A DNA stretch of 64,000 bases, taken from assembly GCA_947496605.1 (NCBI GenBank), contig CANMDF010000001.1, positions 992,001 to 1,056,000 of the forward strand, given 5' to 3'. Both the position numbers and the translations under genes were made by a program. The DNA is from an uncultured Paracoccaceae bacterium. Lineage in GTDB: Bacteria; Pseudomonadota; Alphaproteobacteria; Rhodobacterales; Rhodobacteraceae. The notes beneath the pieces are model-generated. The model ran no database searches and was not told the DNA's origin. It worked only from the letters and a program-made list of their open reading frames with translations. Below, piece by piece: positions 36,285-43,975 of this stretch (its first letter is position 1; the number at the start of each line of letters is the position of its first letter).

Positions 36285-37285
36285 TGGAACAACAAACAGA
36301 TCTGATCCGCTCTGCCCGGTTTCGCAAAGAACGTGAAGGCGATTGGAAACGTCTTGACGCATTGGTGACCCAAGCTGAAAGCCAAGGTCTGCGACGCATG
36401 AGTTTCGGCGAAGCACGGGATTTGGCCGCACTTTACCGCGAAGCAACGACATCTCTGGCGATTGCCCGCGAAATTTCGCTTGATAAGGGATTGCTGTTAT
36501 ATCTCGAGGCGTTGACAGCACGTGCCTACTTGTCCGTCTATGCCCCCCAAGAAAGCGCACGCGGTGTTATTGGCCGGTTCATGCGCAAAAGCGGGCCAGT
36601 TGCGATGCGCAATTCATGGTTCTTCGTCTTGCTTGGGTTTCTCAGCATGGGGTTGGGCGGTTTGGCCGGGTACTTGCTTTACTTCGATAACCCCGATTGG
36701 TTCTTCGTGCTGATGCCCGGAGAGCTTGCCGGTGGGCGCGATCCGCGAGCCTCAACCGAGTTTCTAAGAGCCGCGATTTATGATGATGATCCCGACGCAT
36801 CAGGATTGGCGGCTTTCGCGACTTTCCTGTTCTCGCACAATACGCGGATTGCCATTTTTGTCTTTGGTTTGGGCGTGTTCTTATGCGCACCTGCGATCCT
36901 TTTGACGTTCTACAATGGACTTATTCTGGGGGTCTTTTTCGGCCTTCATGTTGATCGTGGATTAGGTTGGGATATGTTTGGTTGGCTATCCATCCACGGC
37001 GTGACCGAGCTTTCGGCGATTTGTATCGCGTGTGGTGGTGGCATCCAGTTAGGTGCAGCCGTGCTGTTTCCGGGCCAATACACACGGTCGGAATCTTTGC
37101 GCATTGCCGCGCGTGATGCGGCCAAACTGGCGATTGTTGCGGCGCTAATGCTGGTGGCGGCTGCATTCCTAGAAGGCTTTGGACGACAGTTGATTCAAGA
37201 CGTTGATATGCGGCTGTTGATCGGATGGAGCATTGGCGCATTGTGGCTGGCGTGGTTCGCCCTCGTTGGAAGAACACAATCATGA
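36284..37285 (+). CDS. SpoIIM-family (stage II sporulation protein M) membrane protein
   Basis: A 333-residue protein with a soluble N-terminal helix region (FRKEREGDWKRLDALVTQAE; FGEARDLAALYREATTSLAI) followed by about six transmembrane helices. The segment FYNGLILGVFFGLHVDRGLG with GVTELSAICIACGGGIQLG matches SpoIIM-like integral membrane proteins. These occur in many non-sporulating bacteria beside RDD proteins and MoxR ATPases, so a sporulation role is not implied. Starts at the DUF58 stop. Confidence 0.85.
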   Translation: MEQQTDLIRSARFRKEREGDWKRLDALVTQAESQGLRRMSFGEARDLAALYREATTSLAIAREISLDKGLLLYLEALTARAYLSVYAPQESARGVIGRFMRKSGPVAMRNSWFFVLLGFLSMGLGGLAGYLLYFDNPDWFFVLMPGELAGGRDPRASTEFLRAAIYDDDPDASGLAAFATFLFSHNTRIAIFVFGLGVFLCAPAILLTFYNGLILGVFFGLHVDRGLGWDMFGWLSIHGVTELSAICIACGGGIQLGAAVLFPGQYTRSESLRIAARDAAKLAIVAALMLVAAAFLEGFGRQLIQDVDMRLLIGWSIGALWLAWFALVGRTQS

Positions 37286-38193
37286 GGTTCCGCCGCACAT
37301 CCAATACCCCAAAGGCCGACCCAAATGTTCTGCTTCCACCTGAGGGGGTTCCACTGAACTTACAAGTGGCTGGCATGGGGTCGCGGTTTGGCGCGCAAAT
37401 TACGGACATTTTGATCACCGGCATTGGAATGATCGCCCTATTGATCTTACTTGCCGTGATGAACCTGACATCACCACAAACGTTAGGTGCTGTTGCGGCC
37501 ATGCTGTTTTTCGTGATCCGCATTCCCTATTATGTCGTGACCGAATTGGCGTGGAACGGCCAAACGATCGGCAAGCGTATGATGAAGATCAAAGTCGTGT
37601 CGCGCGATGGCTTATCGCTCAGTGCCCATGCGTTGGTCGTTCGCAATTTGATGAAAGAGGCCGAAGTATTTTTGCCCGCGACACTCGTGCTAACGTTGGA
37701 CGCCACAGCGCTTTGGTCGTCACTGATCGCTTTGGGCTGGATCGTTGGCACGATCATGGTGCCCCTGATGAACAAACGTCGGCAACGCTTGGGCGATATG
37801 ATTGCAGGGACCTATGTCATCGACCTACCGACCCCGATCTTGCTGAAAGACCTTGCCGAGACGACACCCAAACCTGTCAAAGACAAGTTCACCTTCCTCG
37901 CTCATCAACTGGACCACTACGGCGCTTTGGAATTGCAAACGCTAGAAGACCTGCTGCGCGCGACCGAGAGGCGCACGAATAGCCAAGTACACGCCCAACA
38001 CCACGCCACGTTGGATTCTGTCATTGGAAAGATCCGGCGCAAGATCAGCTTTGCCGACCCAATCCCACCATCAGACCGGGTGGCATTTCTTCGTGCCTTC
38101 TATAACGCACAGCGTGCGCATCTTGAACAAAAGCAACTCTTCGGCGATCGACGGCAGGACAAATTTCATGCTGATCAGACATCAGATGACTGA
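37282..38193 (+). CDS. RDD family membrane protein
   Basis: A 303-residue protein from the ATG at 37282, which overlaps the SpoIIM-family stop (ATGA). The RDD domain is visible: GSRFGAQITDILITGIGMIA, NGQTIGKRMMKIKVV and VPLMNKRRQRLGDMIAGTYV, with about four helices in residues 40-185. The C-terminal 110 residues are soluble and helical (LAHQLDHYGALELQTLEDLL). RDD proteins are sometimes linked to sodium/proton exchange, but no function can be assigned here. Confidence 0.88.
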   Translation: MRFRRTSNTPKADPNVLLPPEGVPLNLQVAGMGSRFGAQITDILITGIGMIALLILLAVMNLTSPQTLGAVAAMLFFVIRIPYYVVTELAWNGQTIGKRMMKIKVVSRDGLSLSAHALVVRNLMKEAEVFLPATLVLTLDATALWSSLIALGWIVGTIMVPLMNKRRQRLGDMIAGTYVIDLPTPILLKDLAETTPKPVKDKFTFLAHQLDHYGALELQTLEDLLRATERRTNSQVHAQHHATLDSVIGKIRRKISFADPIPPSDRVAFLRAFYNAQRAHLEQKQLFGDRRQDKFHADQTSDD

Positions 38194-38323
38194 TGCATAA
38201 TTGCTGCAACGACAACGTGCGCCTACCTCAGCCGCCATCAATGCTGGAATTCCTTAGCGGAATAACCGCATTTTGCGGCAATCGTTTAGACACAGATCAC
38301 CTTTGACGACAGGACTGAAACCT

Positions 38324-39115
38324 ATGACAAGCACCCCCTACACAGAACCCAAAGCGCCCCTTGGCGTTGGCAGCATCCTTTCCAACAGCTTTTCTATTCT
38401 CTTTCGCAATATCGTCGCAGTGATGATCGTGGCCTTTATTCCATCATTGATCGGCCTTCTTATCTCAACAGGATTGAACGGCGGTGGCGTCGCACTTGGA
38501 CTGGAAGCTGGCGATCCATTCGCGTCAGGCGCAGTCATTGTGATCATCCTGGAAATCATAGTACCCATTGCGATACAAAGCTTGACGATCGCACTCTTGG
38601 TGCAACTGGCCTATGACGCAAAACTAGGTCGTCCGATCAAGCCGATCAGCTATATCGCGCCCGCTTTCAAAGCAGTCGTCCCAATCGTCATCCTATCTTT
38701 CGCGATTGGTATTCTGGCCGGTATTGGGTTCCTTTTGCTTATCATTCCCGGCCTCTACATCTACGCCGTGTTTGCCGTAACAACGCCAGCGATCATGATC
38801 GAGCGTGCGGGCTTTGGCGGGATGGGCCGCTCTGCAGCGCTGACAAAAAACTACCGCTGGGCCATTATCGGTGCTGTCATTCTGCTTGGGATATGTACAT
38901 TCGCGCTTATGATTGCTGCGACATTCATTGTCGGGGCCGTTGTTGCGGCGCTTGGCACCAATTCAATTGGTATCGGCGTTGGGGTGGTACTTATGGCGCT
39001 GATAACTGGTCTGACTTACGGGCTATCCGGCATTGGCGTTGCCCTCATCTATGCCCGCTTACGCGAGATCAAAGAAGGCGTCAGCGTAGATACACTTGCG
39101 GCAGTTTTTGACTAA
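38324..39115 (+). CDS. Multi-pass membrane protein (GlpQ-membrane-domain/DUF975-like)
   Basis: A 263-residue protein from the ATG at 38324 with about six helices separated by Gly/Ser/Thr-rich turns (ILSNSFSILFRNIVAVMIVA, LLLIIPGLYIYAVFAVTTPA, RSAALTKNYRWAIIGAVILL). The RSxxLTKxYRW turn and the repeated four-to-six helix pattern are common to the glycerophosphodiester phosphodiesterase membrane-domain and DUF975 groups. No catalytic domain is present. It lies 130 bases after the RDD gene and may be transcribed separately. Confidence 0.75.
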   Translation: MTSTPYTEPKAPLGVGSILSNSFSILFRNIVAVMIVAFIPSLIGLLISTGLNGGGVALGLEAGDPFASGAVIVIILEIIVPIAIQSLTIALLVQLAYDAKLGRPIKPISYIAPAFKAVVPIVILSFAIGILAGIGFLLLIIPGLYIYAVFAVTTPAIMIERAGFGGMGRSAALTKNYRWAIIGAVILLGICTFALMIAATFIVGAVVAALGTNSIGIGVGVVLMALITGLTYGLSGIGVALIYARLREIKEGVSVDTLAAVFD

Positions 39116-39125
39116 GATATCCTAC

Positions 39126-39152
39126 CCCATCGCCGCGCACTGCGGCGGTGGG
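39126..39152. terminator. Hairpin between converging genes
   Basis: CCCATCGCCGC pairs with GCGGCGGTGGG (one G-T wobble) across a five-base loop, centred between the plus-strand membrane protein gene and the minus-strand uvrD stop. No clear T-run follows on either strand, so termination is possible but not certain. Confidence 0.45.
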
Positions 39153-39157
39153 CCCTT

Positions 39158-41635
39158 CTAGAAAGGCACGTCGTCCGCTTTGTCGGCGCTCACGATAAAC
39201 CGTGCGACAACATGCTTTGACCCAGCCTTATCAAACTCGATCACCAGCTTGTCGCCCTCAATCCCTATCACTTCGCCGTAGCCAAATTTTTGATGGAATA
39301 CGCGCTCGCCTTCGGTAAAGGCGCTAACCGCATCCATATCAATGGTCATATTACGCGCCTCAGACGGCATCGACATGCCACGGTTCTGGCTGCGCGATTG
39401 CAGGCGCTTCCAGCCGGGCGAATTGTAAACATCCGCGTTATGCGCTTTCTGATGCAGGTCCGAACCCACCATACCGGCCATGGCAGGCGAGGCTGAGGCG
39501 GACATGCCAGCAGCACCATAACCGCCGCCATAAAGTCCGGGCGGTGTAAGGACCTCAACATGATCCTCTGGCAGCTCATCAATAAAGCGGGATGGCATTT
39601 GAGATTGCCACTGTCCATAGACACGGCGATTGGATGCAAAAGAAATTGTGCATACTTCTTCAGCACGAGTTATGCCTACGTATGCTAGTCGACGTTCTTC
39701 CTCTAAGCCTTTGGATATCCTCGTCCCATCAACCATCTCTGTACCAGCCTCATCCATTCCACGCTGCGATGGAAACAACCCGTCTTCCCAACCGGGCAAG
39801 AACACAGCCGGGAACTCCAAACCTTTGGCCGCGTGCAAGGTCATAATGCTGACCTTCTCACCCTGTTCTTCAGTTTCATTGTCCATGATCAGGCTGACAT
39901 GTTCGAGAAACCCTTGCAGGTTCTCAAAATTTTCCAAGGCTTTGACCAGTTCCTTAAGGTTCTCCAAACGCCCCGGCGCCTCTGGTGTCTTATCGTTCTG
40001 CCAAAATCCGGTATAGCCGCTTTCATCCAAGATCATCTCGGCCAATTCAACATGCGTATCCGCCTCAGCACGCACCTGGCCCGCCCAGCGATCTAATCCA
40101 GCCACCAATATCGTCAGTTCTTTCAGGCCTTTGCCACCCAGCAACTTGCCCTGACAGACCAGTCGCGCACCTTCAACCAAGGACACACCGTTGCTACGGG
40201 CGGTGCGCTGAATGGTCTGCACCGCTTTGTCACCCAAACCACGCTTGGGGGTATTCACGATCCGCTCAAACGCCAGATCATCCTCAGGGCTGACGGCCAG
40301 CCGGAAATAGGCCATCGCGTCCCTGATCTCCATCCGTTCATAGAAACGGGGGCCGCCGATCACGCGGTATGGCAAACCAATCGTCAGAAAGCGATCTTCA
40401 AACGCCCGCATTTGATGGGACGCACGCACAAGGATCGCCATGCCGTCCAGACCCACAGGGTCCATGCCACGCGTCCCACGCTGCATCGCCTCGACCTCTT
40501 CACCGATCCAACGCGCCTCTTCTTCGCCGTCCCAATGACCAATCAGACGGACCTTTTCGCCGTCTGTCCGAGAGGTAAAAAGCTCTTTACCTAACCGCCC
40601 CTTATTGGCAGCAATGACGCCAGAGGCCGCTGCCAAAATATGCGGGGTTGAGCGATAATTCTCTTCCAACCGCACCACATGCGCACCCGGAAAATCCTTC
40701 TCGAACCGCAAGATGTTACCCACCTCAGCGCCACGCCAGCCATAGATCGACTGGTCGTCGTCACCGACACAGCAGATGTTTTTATGGGACGCGGCCAGCA
40801 GACGCAGCCACATATATTGGGCGACGTTGGTATCCTGATACTCGTCCACCAGAATGTAGCGGAACCAGCGTTGATATTGCTCCAACACATCCGGGTGCTT
40901 TTGAAAGATCGTGACCATATGCAACAGAATATCGCCAAAATCGACAGCGTTCAGATCAAGCAAACGGCTCTGGTAATACTTGTAGAAATCAACACTTGAA
41001 TAGATACTCTTAATATGCGGCGCGTTTTCACCGGACCGATATTGAGCCCCTGTTTCCAGATCGACTTTGATTTCATTGTGTGCCGGAACGTTCTCTGGCT
41101 TCCAACCCGCGTTCTTGTAGCCATCGATAATGGCGGCAAGCCAGCGATCAGTTGAGGACTTAATCTTTATGCCGTCCTCAGTTGCGATCTGTCTGATAAG
41201 CCGCTTCTGATCATCCGTATCCAAAATCGTGAAGTTCGACTTCAGCCCAACCAATTCCGCATGGCGGCGCAATTGCTTGGCGCAGACCGAATGGAAGGTG
41301 CCCAGCCAAGGCATTCCCTCAACCGCTTCGCCCATGAGGCCACCAATGCGTGATTTCATCTCGCGGGCGGCTTTGTTGGTAAAGGTCACTGCCAAAATCT
41401 CATGCGTACGTGCCGTACCTGTCGTCAGCAAATGAGCAATCCGGGTTGTCAGCGCTTTCGTCTTGCCGGTGCCCGCTCCCGCCAACATCAACACAGGACC
41501 GCTCATGGTCTCAACCGCCTCGCGCTGTGCAGGGTTCAGCCCATCAAGATAGGCTGTGCTCGGCCGCGCCATTGCCCGCTGGCTCAGCGGCACAGCAGCC
41601 GCTTCAAAGGCTTCATCTTCAGAAAAACTACTCAT
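39158..41635 (-). CDS. uvrD: UvrD/PcrA-type superfamily 1 DNA helicase
   Basis: An 825-residue helicase from the ATG at 41635. Motif Q/I: LNPAQREAVE and LMLAGAGTGKTKALTTRIAH; Ia: VTFTNKAAREMKSRI; II: ILVDEYQDTN; III: CCVGDDDQSIYGWRGAEVGN; IV: LEENYRSTPHIL; V/VI: IMTLHAAKGLEFPAVFLPGW and EERRLAYVGITRAE. The C-terminal tail has a Tudor-like segment (FTEGERVFHQKFGYGEVIGI) that in PcrA contacts RNA polymerase. It unwinds DNA 3' to 5' in repair and replication restart. The gene upstream of it is now separated by the IS1595 element at 41716-44650. Confidence 0.95.
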   Translation of the reverse strand: MSSFSEDEAFEAAAVPLSQRAMARPSTAYLDGLNPAQREAVETMSGPVLMLAGAGTGKTKALTTRIAHLLTTGTARTHEILAVTFTNKAAREMKSRIGGLMGEAVEGMPWLGTFHSVCAKQLRRHAELVGLKSNFTILDTDDQKRLIRQIATEDGIKIKSSTDRWLAAIIDGYKNAGWKPENVPAHNEIKVDLETGAQYRSGENAPHIKSIYSSVDFYKYYQSRLLDLNAVDFGDILLHMVTIFQKHPDVLEQYQRWFRYILVDEYQDTNVAQYMWLRLLAASHKNICCVGDDDQSIYGWRGAEVGNILRFEKDFPGAHVVRLEENYRSTPHILAAASGVIAANKGRLGKELFTSRTDGEKVRLIGHWDGEEEARWIGEEVEAMQRGTRGMDPVGLDGMAILVRASHQMRAFEDRFLTIGLPYRVIGGPRFYERMEIRDAMAYFRLAVSPEDDLAFERIVNTPKRGLGDKAVQTIQRTARSNGVSLVEGARLVCQGKLLGGKGLKELTILVAGLDRWAGQVRAEADTHVELAEMILDESGYTGFWQNDKTPEAPGRLENLKELVKALENFENLQGFLEHVSLIMDNETEEQGEKVSIMTLHAAKGLEFPAVFLPGWEDGLFPSQRGMDEAGTEMVDGTRISKGLEEERRLAYVGITRAEEVCTISFASNRRVYGQWQSQMPSRFIDELPEDHVEVLTPPGLYGGGYGAAGMSASASPAMAGMVGSDLHQKAHNADVYNSPGWKRLQSRSQNRGMSMPSEARNMTIDMDAVSAFTEGERVFHQKFGYGEVIGIEGDKLVIEFDKAGSKHVVARFIVSADKADDVPF

Positions 41636-41707
41636 CCCCCACACATAGCGCTAAGCGGGCCGTGTGAAAAGCCTTGTTCTACTTCCGTTCTGCTCTTCTC
41701 ATGTTCA

Positions 41708-41715
41708 AAAATACC
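41708..41715. repeat. Left copy of 8-bp target site duplication
   Basis: AAAATACC abuts the left terminal repeat of the IS1595-family element, and the same eight bases follow the right end at 44651-44658. Eight base pairs is the usual duplication length for IS1595-family transposition. Confidence 0.88.
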
Positions 41716-41740
41716 CGGCCTTATGTATCAAACGCACCAA
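41716..41740 (+). repeat. Left terminal inverted repeat of IS1595-family element
   Basis: Twenty-five bases starting CGGCCTTATGTATC and ending CGCACCAA. All 25 match the complement of 44626-44650, and the identity stops at base 26. Confidence 0.93.
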
Positions 41741-41783
41741 GTTTTCGCAGTCCCCCAGTAGGGGATTGCGCTAAGATAACCCC

Positions 41784-42140
41784 ATGCAGGACAAGACAAT
41801 CAATAACGCTCTTGTAGCGCTCTACCATGCGGGGGAAGGGCTGGATCACGTGGAGGCCTTGATGGCACTGCGCTGTATCCCAAAGCCCGCACCCAAGCGC
41901 CCCGCACAGTTCAGGCGCAGGCTACTAAGGCAAGTGGTGCTGGGTGAGTTGCAACGGGGTGCCAAGACATGCCCCCAGATCACAGACGTAGCGCATGTGA
42001 TGCGTCCAGACCTAACCCGTAAGCAAGCCAATCAGCGGGTGTATATGGTGCTATGTCGGTTGTCTAAGCAGGGGCGTGTGGTGCAGGACTTTGGGCCGGA
42101 TGGGTGGTTGTGGCGAGTCAAACGTCAATTTCAGGCTTAA
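41784..42140 (+). CDS. Basic 118-aa passenger protein, possible winged helix
   Basis: A small, strongly basic protein (PKPAPKRPAQFRRRLLRQVV; RKQANQRVYMVLCRLSKQGR). The C-terminal half (about 65-115) reads like a helix-helix-strand-strand winged-helix unit: ITDVAHVMRPDLTRKQANQR, then LSKQGRVVQDFGPDGWLW. No family recognised. It is the first gene inside the left terminal repeat of the IS1595 element, starting 44 bases from it, with no clear ribosome site. DNA binding, perhaps at the element ends, is a guess from charge and pattern. Its last 23 bases overlap the convergent 31-codon ORF. Confidence 0.65.
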   Translation: MQDKTINNALVALYHAGEGLDHVEALMALRCIPKPAPKRPAQFRRRLLRQVVLGELQRGAKTCPQITDVAHVMRPDLTRKQANQRVYMVLCRLSKQGRVVQDFGPDGWLWRVKRQFQA

Positions 42141-42213
42141 ATAGGCTGCGCAAAACGAACACTAAGGCCACAGAGCATGCTAAAACGACGAGGATGTTAT
42201 TCGAAGATGTCAT
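42118..42213 (-). CDS. Tiny membrane peptide (31 aa), third of coupled small-ORF set
   Basis: Reads MTSSNNILVVLACSVALVFVLRSLFKPEIDV, given in halves: MTSSNNILVVLACSVALVFV then LRSLFKPEIDV. One hydrophobic helix is followed by a basic-then-acidic tail. The ATG shares a base with the TGA of the 68-codon ORF (TGATG), a classical translational coupling arrangement, which is the main reason to believe it. It overlaps the end of the plus-strand 118-codon gene. No family recognised. Confidence 0.42.
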   Translation of the reverse strand: MTSSNNILVVLACSVALVFVLRSLFKPEIDV

Positions 42214-42419
42214 CACCGCCCTAAGATCAGGGAAAACAACCCTCCGATGAACGCAAGCAGCGGCACAACTGCCGCGGAGTTTAGTAGATCAAGGGTCATT
42301 CTATCTACGTCAACGAACGAACCACCGCGGTTCTTGCGAACCACTGCAGACACAACCATCAAAAAAAGAGCACCAAGGAAGGTGCTCTGATTGAGTAACT
42401 CGGGCGTAAGTTCTGGCAC
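42213..42419 (-). CDS. Small membrane protein (68 aa) in IS1595-element cargo
   Basis: Two hydrophobic stretches (LGALFLMVVSAVVRKNRGGS and LLNSAAVVPLLAFIGGLFSL) flank a basic loop, giving a hairpin-like membrane protein. It begins six bases after the stop of the 51-codon ORF and its stop overlaps the start of the 31-codon ORF. The size and two-helix form resemble small holin-like or toxin-like membrane proteins, but no homology is claimed. Confidence 0.55.
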   Translation of the reverse strand: MPELTPELLNQSTFLGALFLMVVSAVVRKNRGGSFVDVDRMTLDLLNSAAVVPLLAFIGGLFSLILGR

Positions 42420-42425
42420 AGGCTA

Positions 42426-42581
42426 CTAGACGAGTATCATTGTTTTGATCGCAACGGCTGTGGCGCTTCCGCCGAGTAGCGCCGCCACAGCGTCAGGGAC
42501 AACAGAGTCGAAACCGAAGGACCCGCTCGCTGACACGGCCAAAATTGCACCCAATAAGGAATATCTAGCTATTTTCCACAT
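42426..42581 (-). CDS. Small membrane or exported protein (51 aa) in IS1595-element cargo
   Basis: From the ATG at 42581 the product begins MWKIARYSLLGAILAVSASG, a basic start and hydrophobic core like a signal anchor or signal peptide, and continues with a Gly/Ala-rich helix (AVAALLGGSATAVAIKTMIL) to two consecutive TAG stops. A purine-rich GAGAGGGT lies about six bases before the ATG. It is the first of three closely packed minus-strand small ORFs downstream of the transposase. No family recognised. Confidence 0.52.
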   Translation of the reverse strand: MWKIARYSLLGAILAVSASGSFGFDSVVPDAVAALLGGSATAVAIKTMILV

Positions 42582-42702
42582 GTTTCTACCCTCTCGATAA
42601 CACTGACTTATATACAGAAATTATCTTTATCAATCCTTGACATGCCGTTTTCCCGAAATAGTGGCTTTCGTCGAAAGGTAAACATTTTCACTGGGATGAC
42701 AC

Positions 42703-43665
42703 TTATGCCGCCCGTTGCCAATACCCTTTCCAATTCCGCGATACAGGCGCATCCATCGCGTTAGACACAACGATGTGAGCCAGTGTGCCGTTGTCGGTGC
42801 GGCGGTTGTCTTCCAGCCACGCAGAGTGGTTTGCATACTGGTGCAGGTACTTAGGCGACACGCCGTGGTGCTGACCTTCGATCATGTTGCGCAGGCGGCT
42901 AAAGAAGCTTTCAACCATGTTGGTGTGCTTGCCGTGGTCGCTGTAAATCTCGCTGTGGTTCACGCGGTCAACCATCCAACCGTCATGCAGCATATCCCAG
43001 TGACTTGCTTCGTCCGCTGACATTGTGGCGTCACGGCTTACGTTCTCAATTGCCAGTGCAACGCCTTCGCCTTCACCCATAGCGATGAATGGCAGTGTGC
43101 GGCCCTCACGCTCACGCATAGCAACCACAACGCGGCGCTTTCCTGTCTGGTGGCGCTTCAAGCGGCGGTCTACACGGTCAACCTTAGCGTTTGCAGGGCG
43201 GATGTGACCGCCAAAGTATGCGCCATCAATCTCAACGTGACCGTCCAGCACTTCACCAGTGTGAACCTCTTGTGCGATTGCCTCACGCAGCTTGTGCGCC
43301 AGAACGAAGGCCGTTTTGTACTGGCAGTCCAGATCACGGCTCAACTGCACCATGCTCATGCCCTTAGACGCGTTCACGATCAGGAAAATAGCGGCCAGCA
43401 GGTCTACAAAGTCCATCTTGCGGCTTGCAAAGATCGTGCCGGATGTGACGCTAAACTGGTGCGCACATGCCTTACACTTAAACTTGCGGCGCGTAGTGAT
43501 CTTGTAAGTTTCGTCATGGCCACACTGAGGGCAAACTGCCTCGCCATCTGTCTCAGGCCAGCGCATTTCGCAGAACGTCTGGTGAGCGGCTTCCTCACCA
43601 GCCTTGTAAATCTTACGAAGGCTAAGTGTGCGTGATGCCGCTGAAAGAAGGAAGTGCTGTGCCAT
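42703..43665 (-). CDS. IS1595-family transposase
   Basis: A 320-residue DDE-type transposase with the family layout: N-terminal zinc ribbon (CPQCGHDETYKITTRRKFKC; Cys45, Cys48, Cys64, Cys67), then a catalytic core with Asp147 in HVEIDGAYFGG, an Asp near 218, and the conserved HTNMVESFFSRLRNMIEGQH block (Asn249, Glu252), and a C-terminal YLHQYANHSAWLEDNRR helix. All key positions are present and the frame is intact, so it is probably active. It is transcribed divergently from the DUF6471 gene over a 103-base control region. Confidence 0.95.
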   Translation of the reverse strand: MAQHFLLSAASRTLSLRKIYKAGEEAAHQTFCEMRWPETDGEAVCPQCGHDETYKITTRRKFKCKACAHQFSVTSGTIFASRKMDFVDLLAAIFLIVNASKGMSMVQLSRDLDCQYKTAFVLAHKLREAIAQEVHTGEVLDGHVEIDGAYFGGHIRPANAKVDRVDRRLKRHQTGKRRVVVAMREREGRTLPFIAMGEGEGVALAIENVSRDATMSADEASHWDMLHDGWMVDRVNHSEIYSDHGKHTNMVESFFSRLRNMIEGQHHGVSPKYLHQYANHSAWLEDNRRTDNGTLAHIVVSNAMDAPVSRNWKGYWQRAA

Positions 43666-43683
43666 TTTGTATCTTTTCCATTA

Positions 43684-43768
43684 CCTATGTAATGTATATA
43701 ATACGTAGACGTAACGAATACAATACCCTATGTAATGTTTATGATACTTTTAATAACATAGGTGACAC
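43684..43768. promoter_or_regulatory. Divergent promoter/operator between transposase and DUF6471 gene
   Basis: Two 21-base direct repeats (core CCTATGTAATGT) at 43684-43704 and 43727-43747 differ at two positions and lie 43 bases apart, close to four helical turns. An inverted half-copy (AACATAGG) is at 43755-43762, next to the DUF6471 ribosome site. On the minus strand TTGTAT at 43723-43718 and TATATA at 43700-43695 are 17 bases apart and make a good transposase promoter. On the plus strand TATAAT (43697-43702) lies in repeat 1 and TATGAT in repeat 2. Binding here would hide the promoters. Confidence 0.65.
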
Positions 43769-43975
43769 ATGGCAGAGCAAAATGAATGGGAAACGAAGGC
43801 GTCGAACCTTCTAAAAGCCGAGTTGAAACGCAAAGGCGTTACCTATGCGCAACTGGCAGAGTTGATTGGCGAAAAGGAAGTGAACATCCGCAACAAACTG
43901 TCACGTGGAAAATTCACTGCTGCCTTTATGCTTCAGTCCTTTGCCGCCTTGGGAAGCTCAGACATAAGGCTCTGA
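43769..43975 (+). CDS. DUF6471-type HTH protein in IS1595-family element
   Basis: A 68-residue protein (MAEQNEWETKASNLLKAELK, then RKGVTYAQLAELIGEKEVNI) with a phage-repressor-like helix-turn-helix: TYAQLAELIG as helices 1-2 and VNIRNKLSRG as the recognition helix. It matches the small proteins annotated as DUF6471. Ribosome site AGGTG lies just before the ATG. Divergent from the transposase across paired repeats, it is the natural candidate for the regulator that binds them. Its 3' end overlaps the convergent membrane protein gene by 43 bases. Confidence 0.85.
   Translation: MAEQNEWETKASNLLKAELKRKGVTYAQLAELIGEKEVNIRNKLSRGKFTAAFMLQSFAALGSSDIRL

Noticed and set aside
36284-37285. Evidence for sporulation
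   Set aside because: SpoIIM-like proteins are widespread in non-sporulating bacteria, and no other sporulation genes are present.
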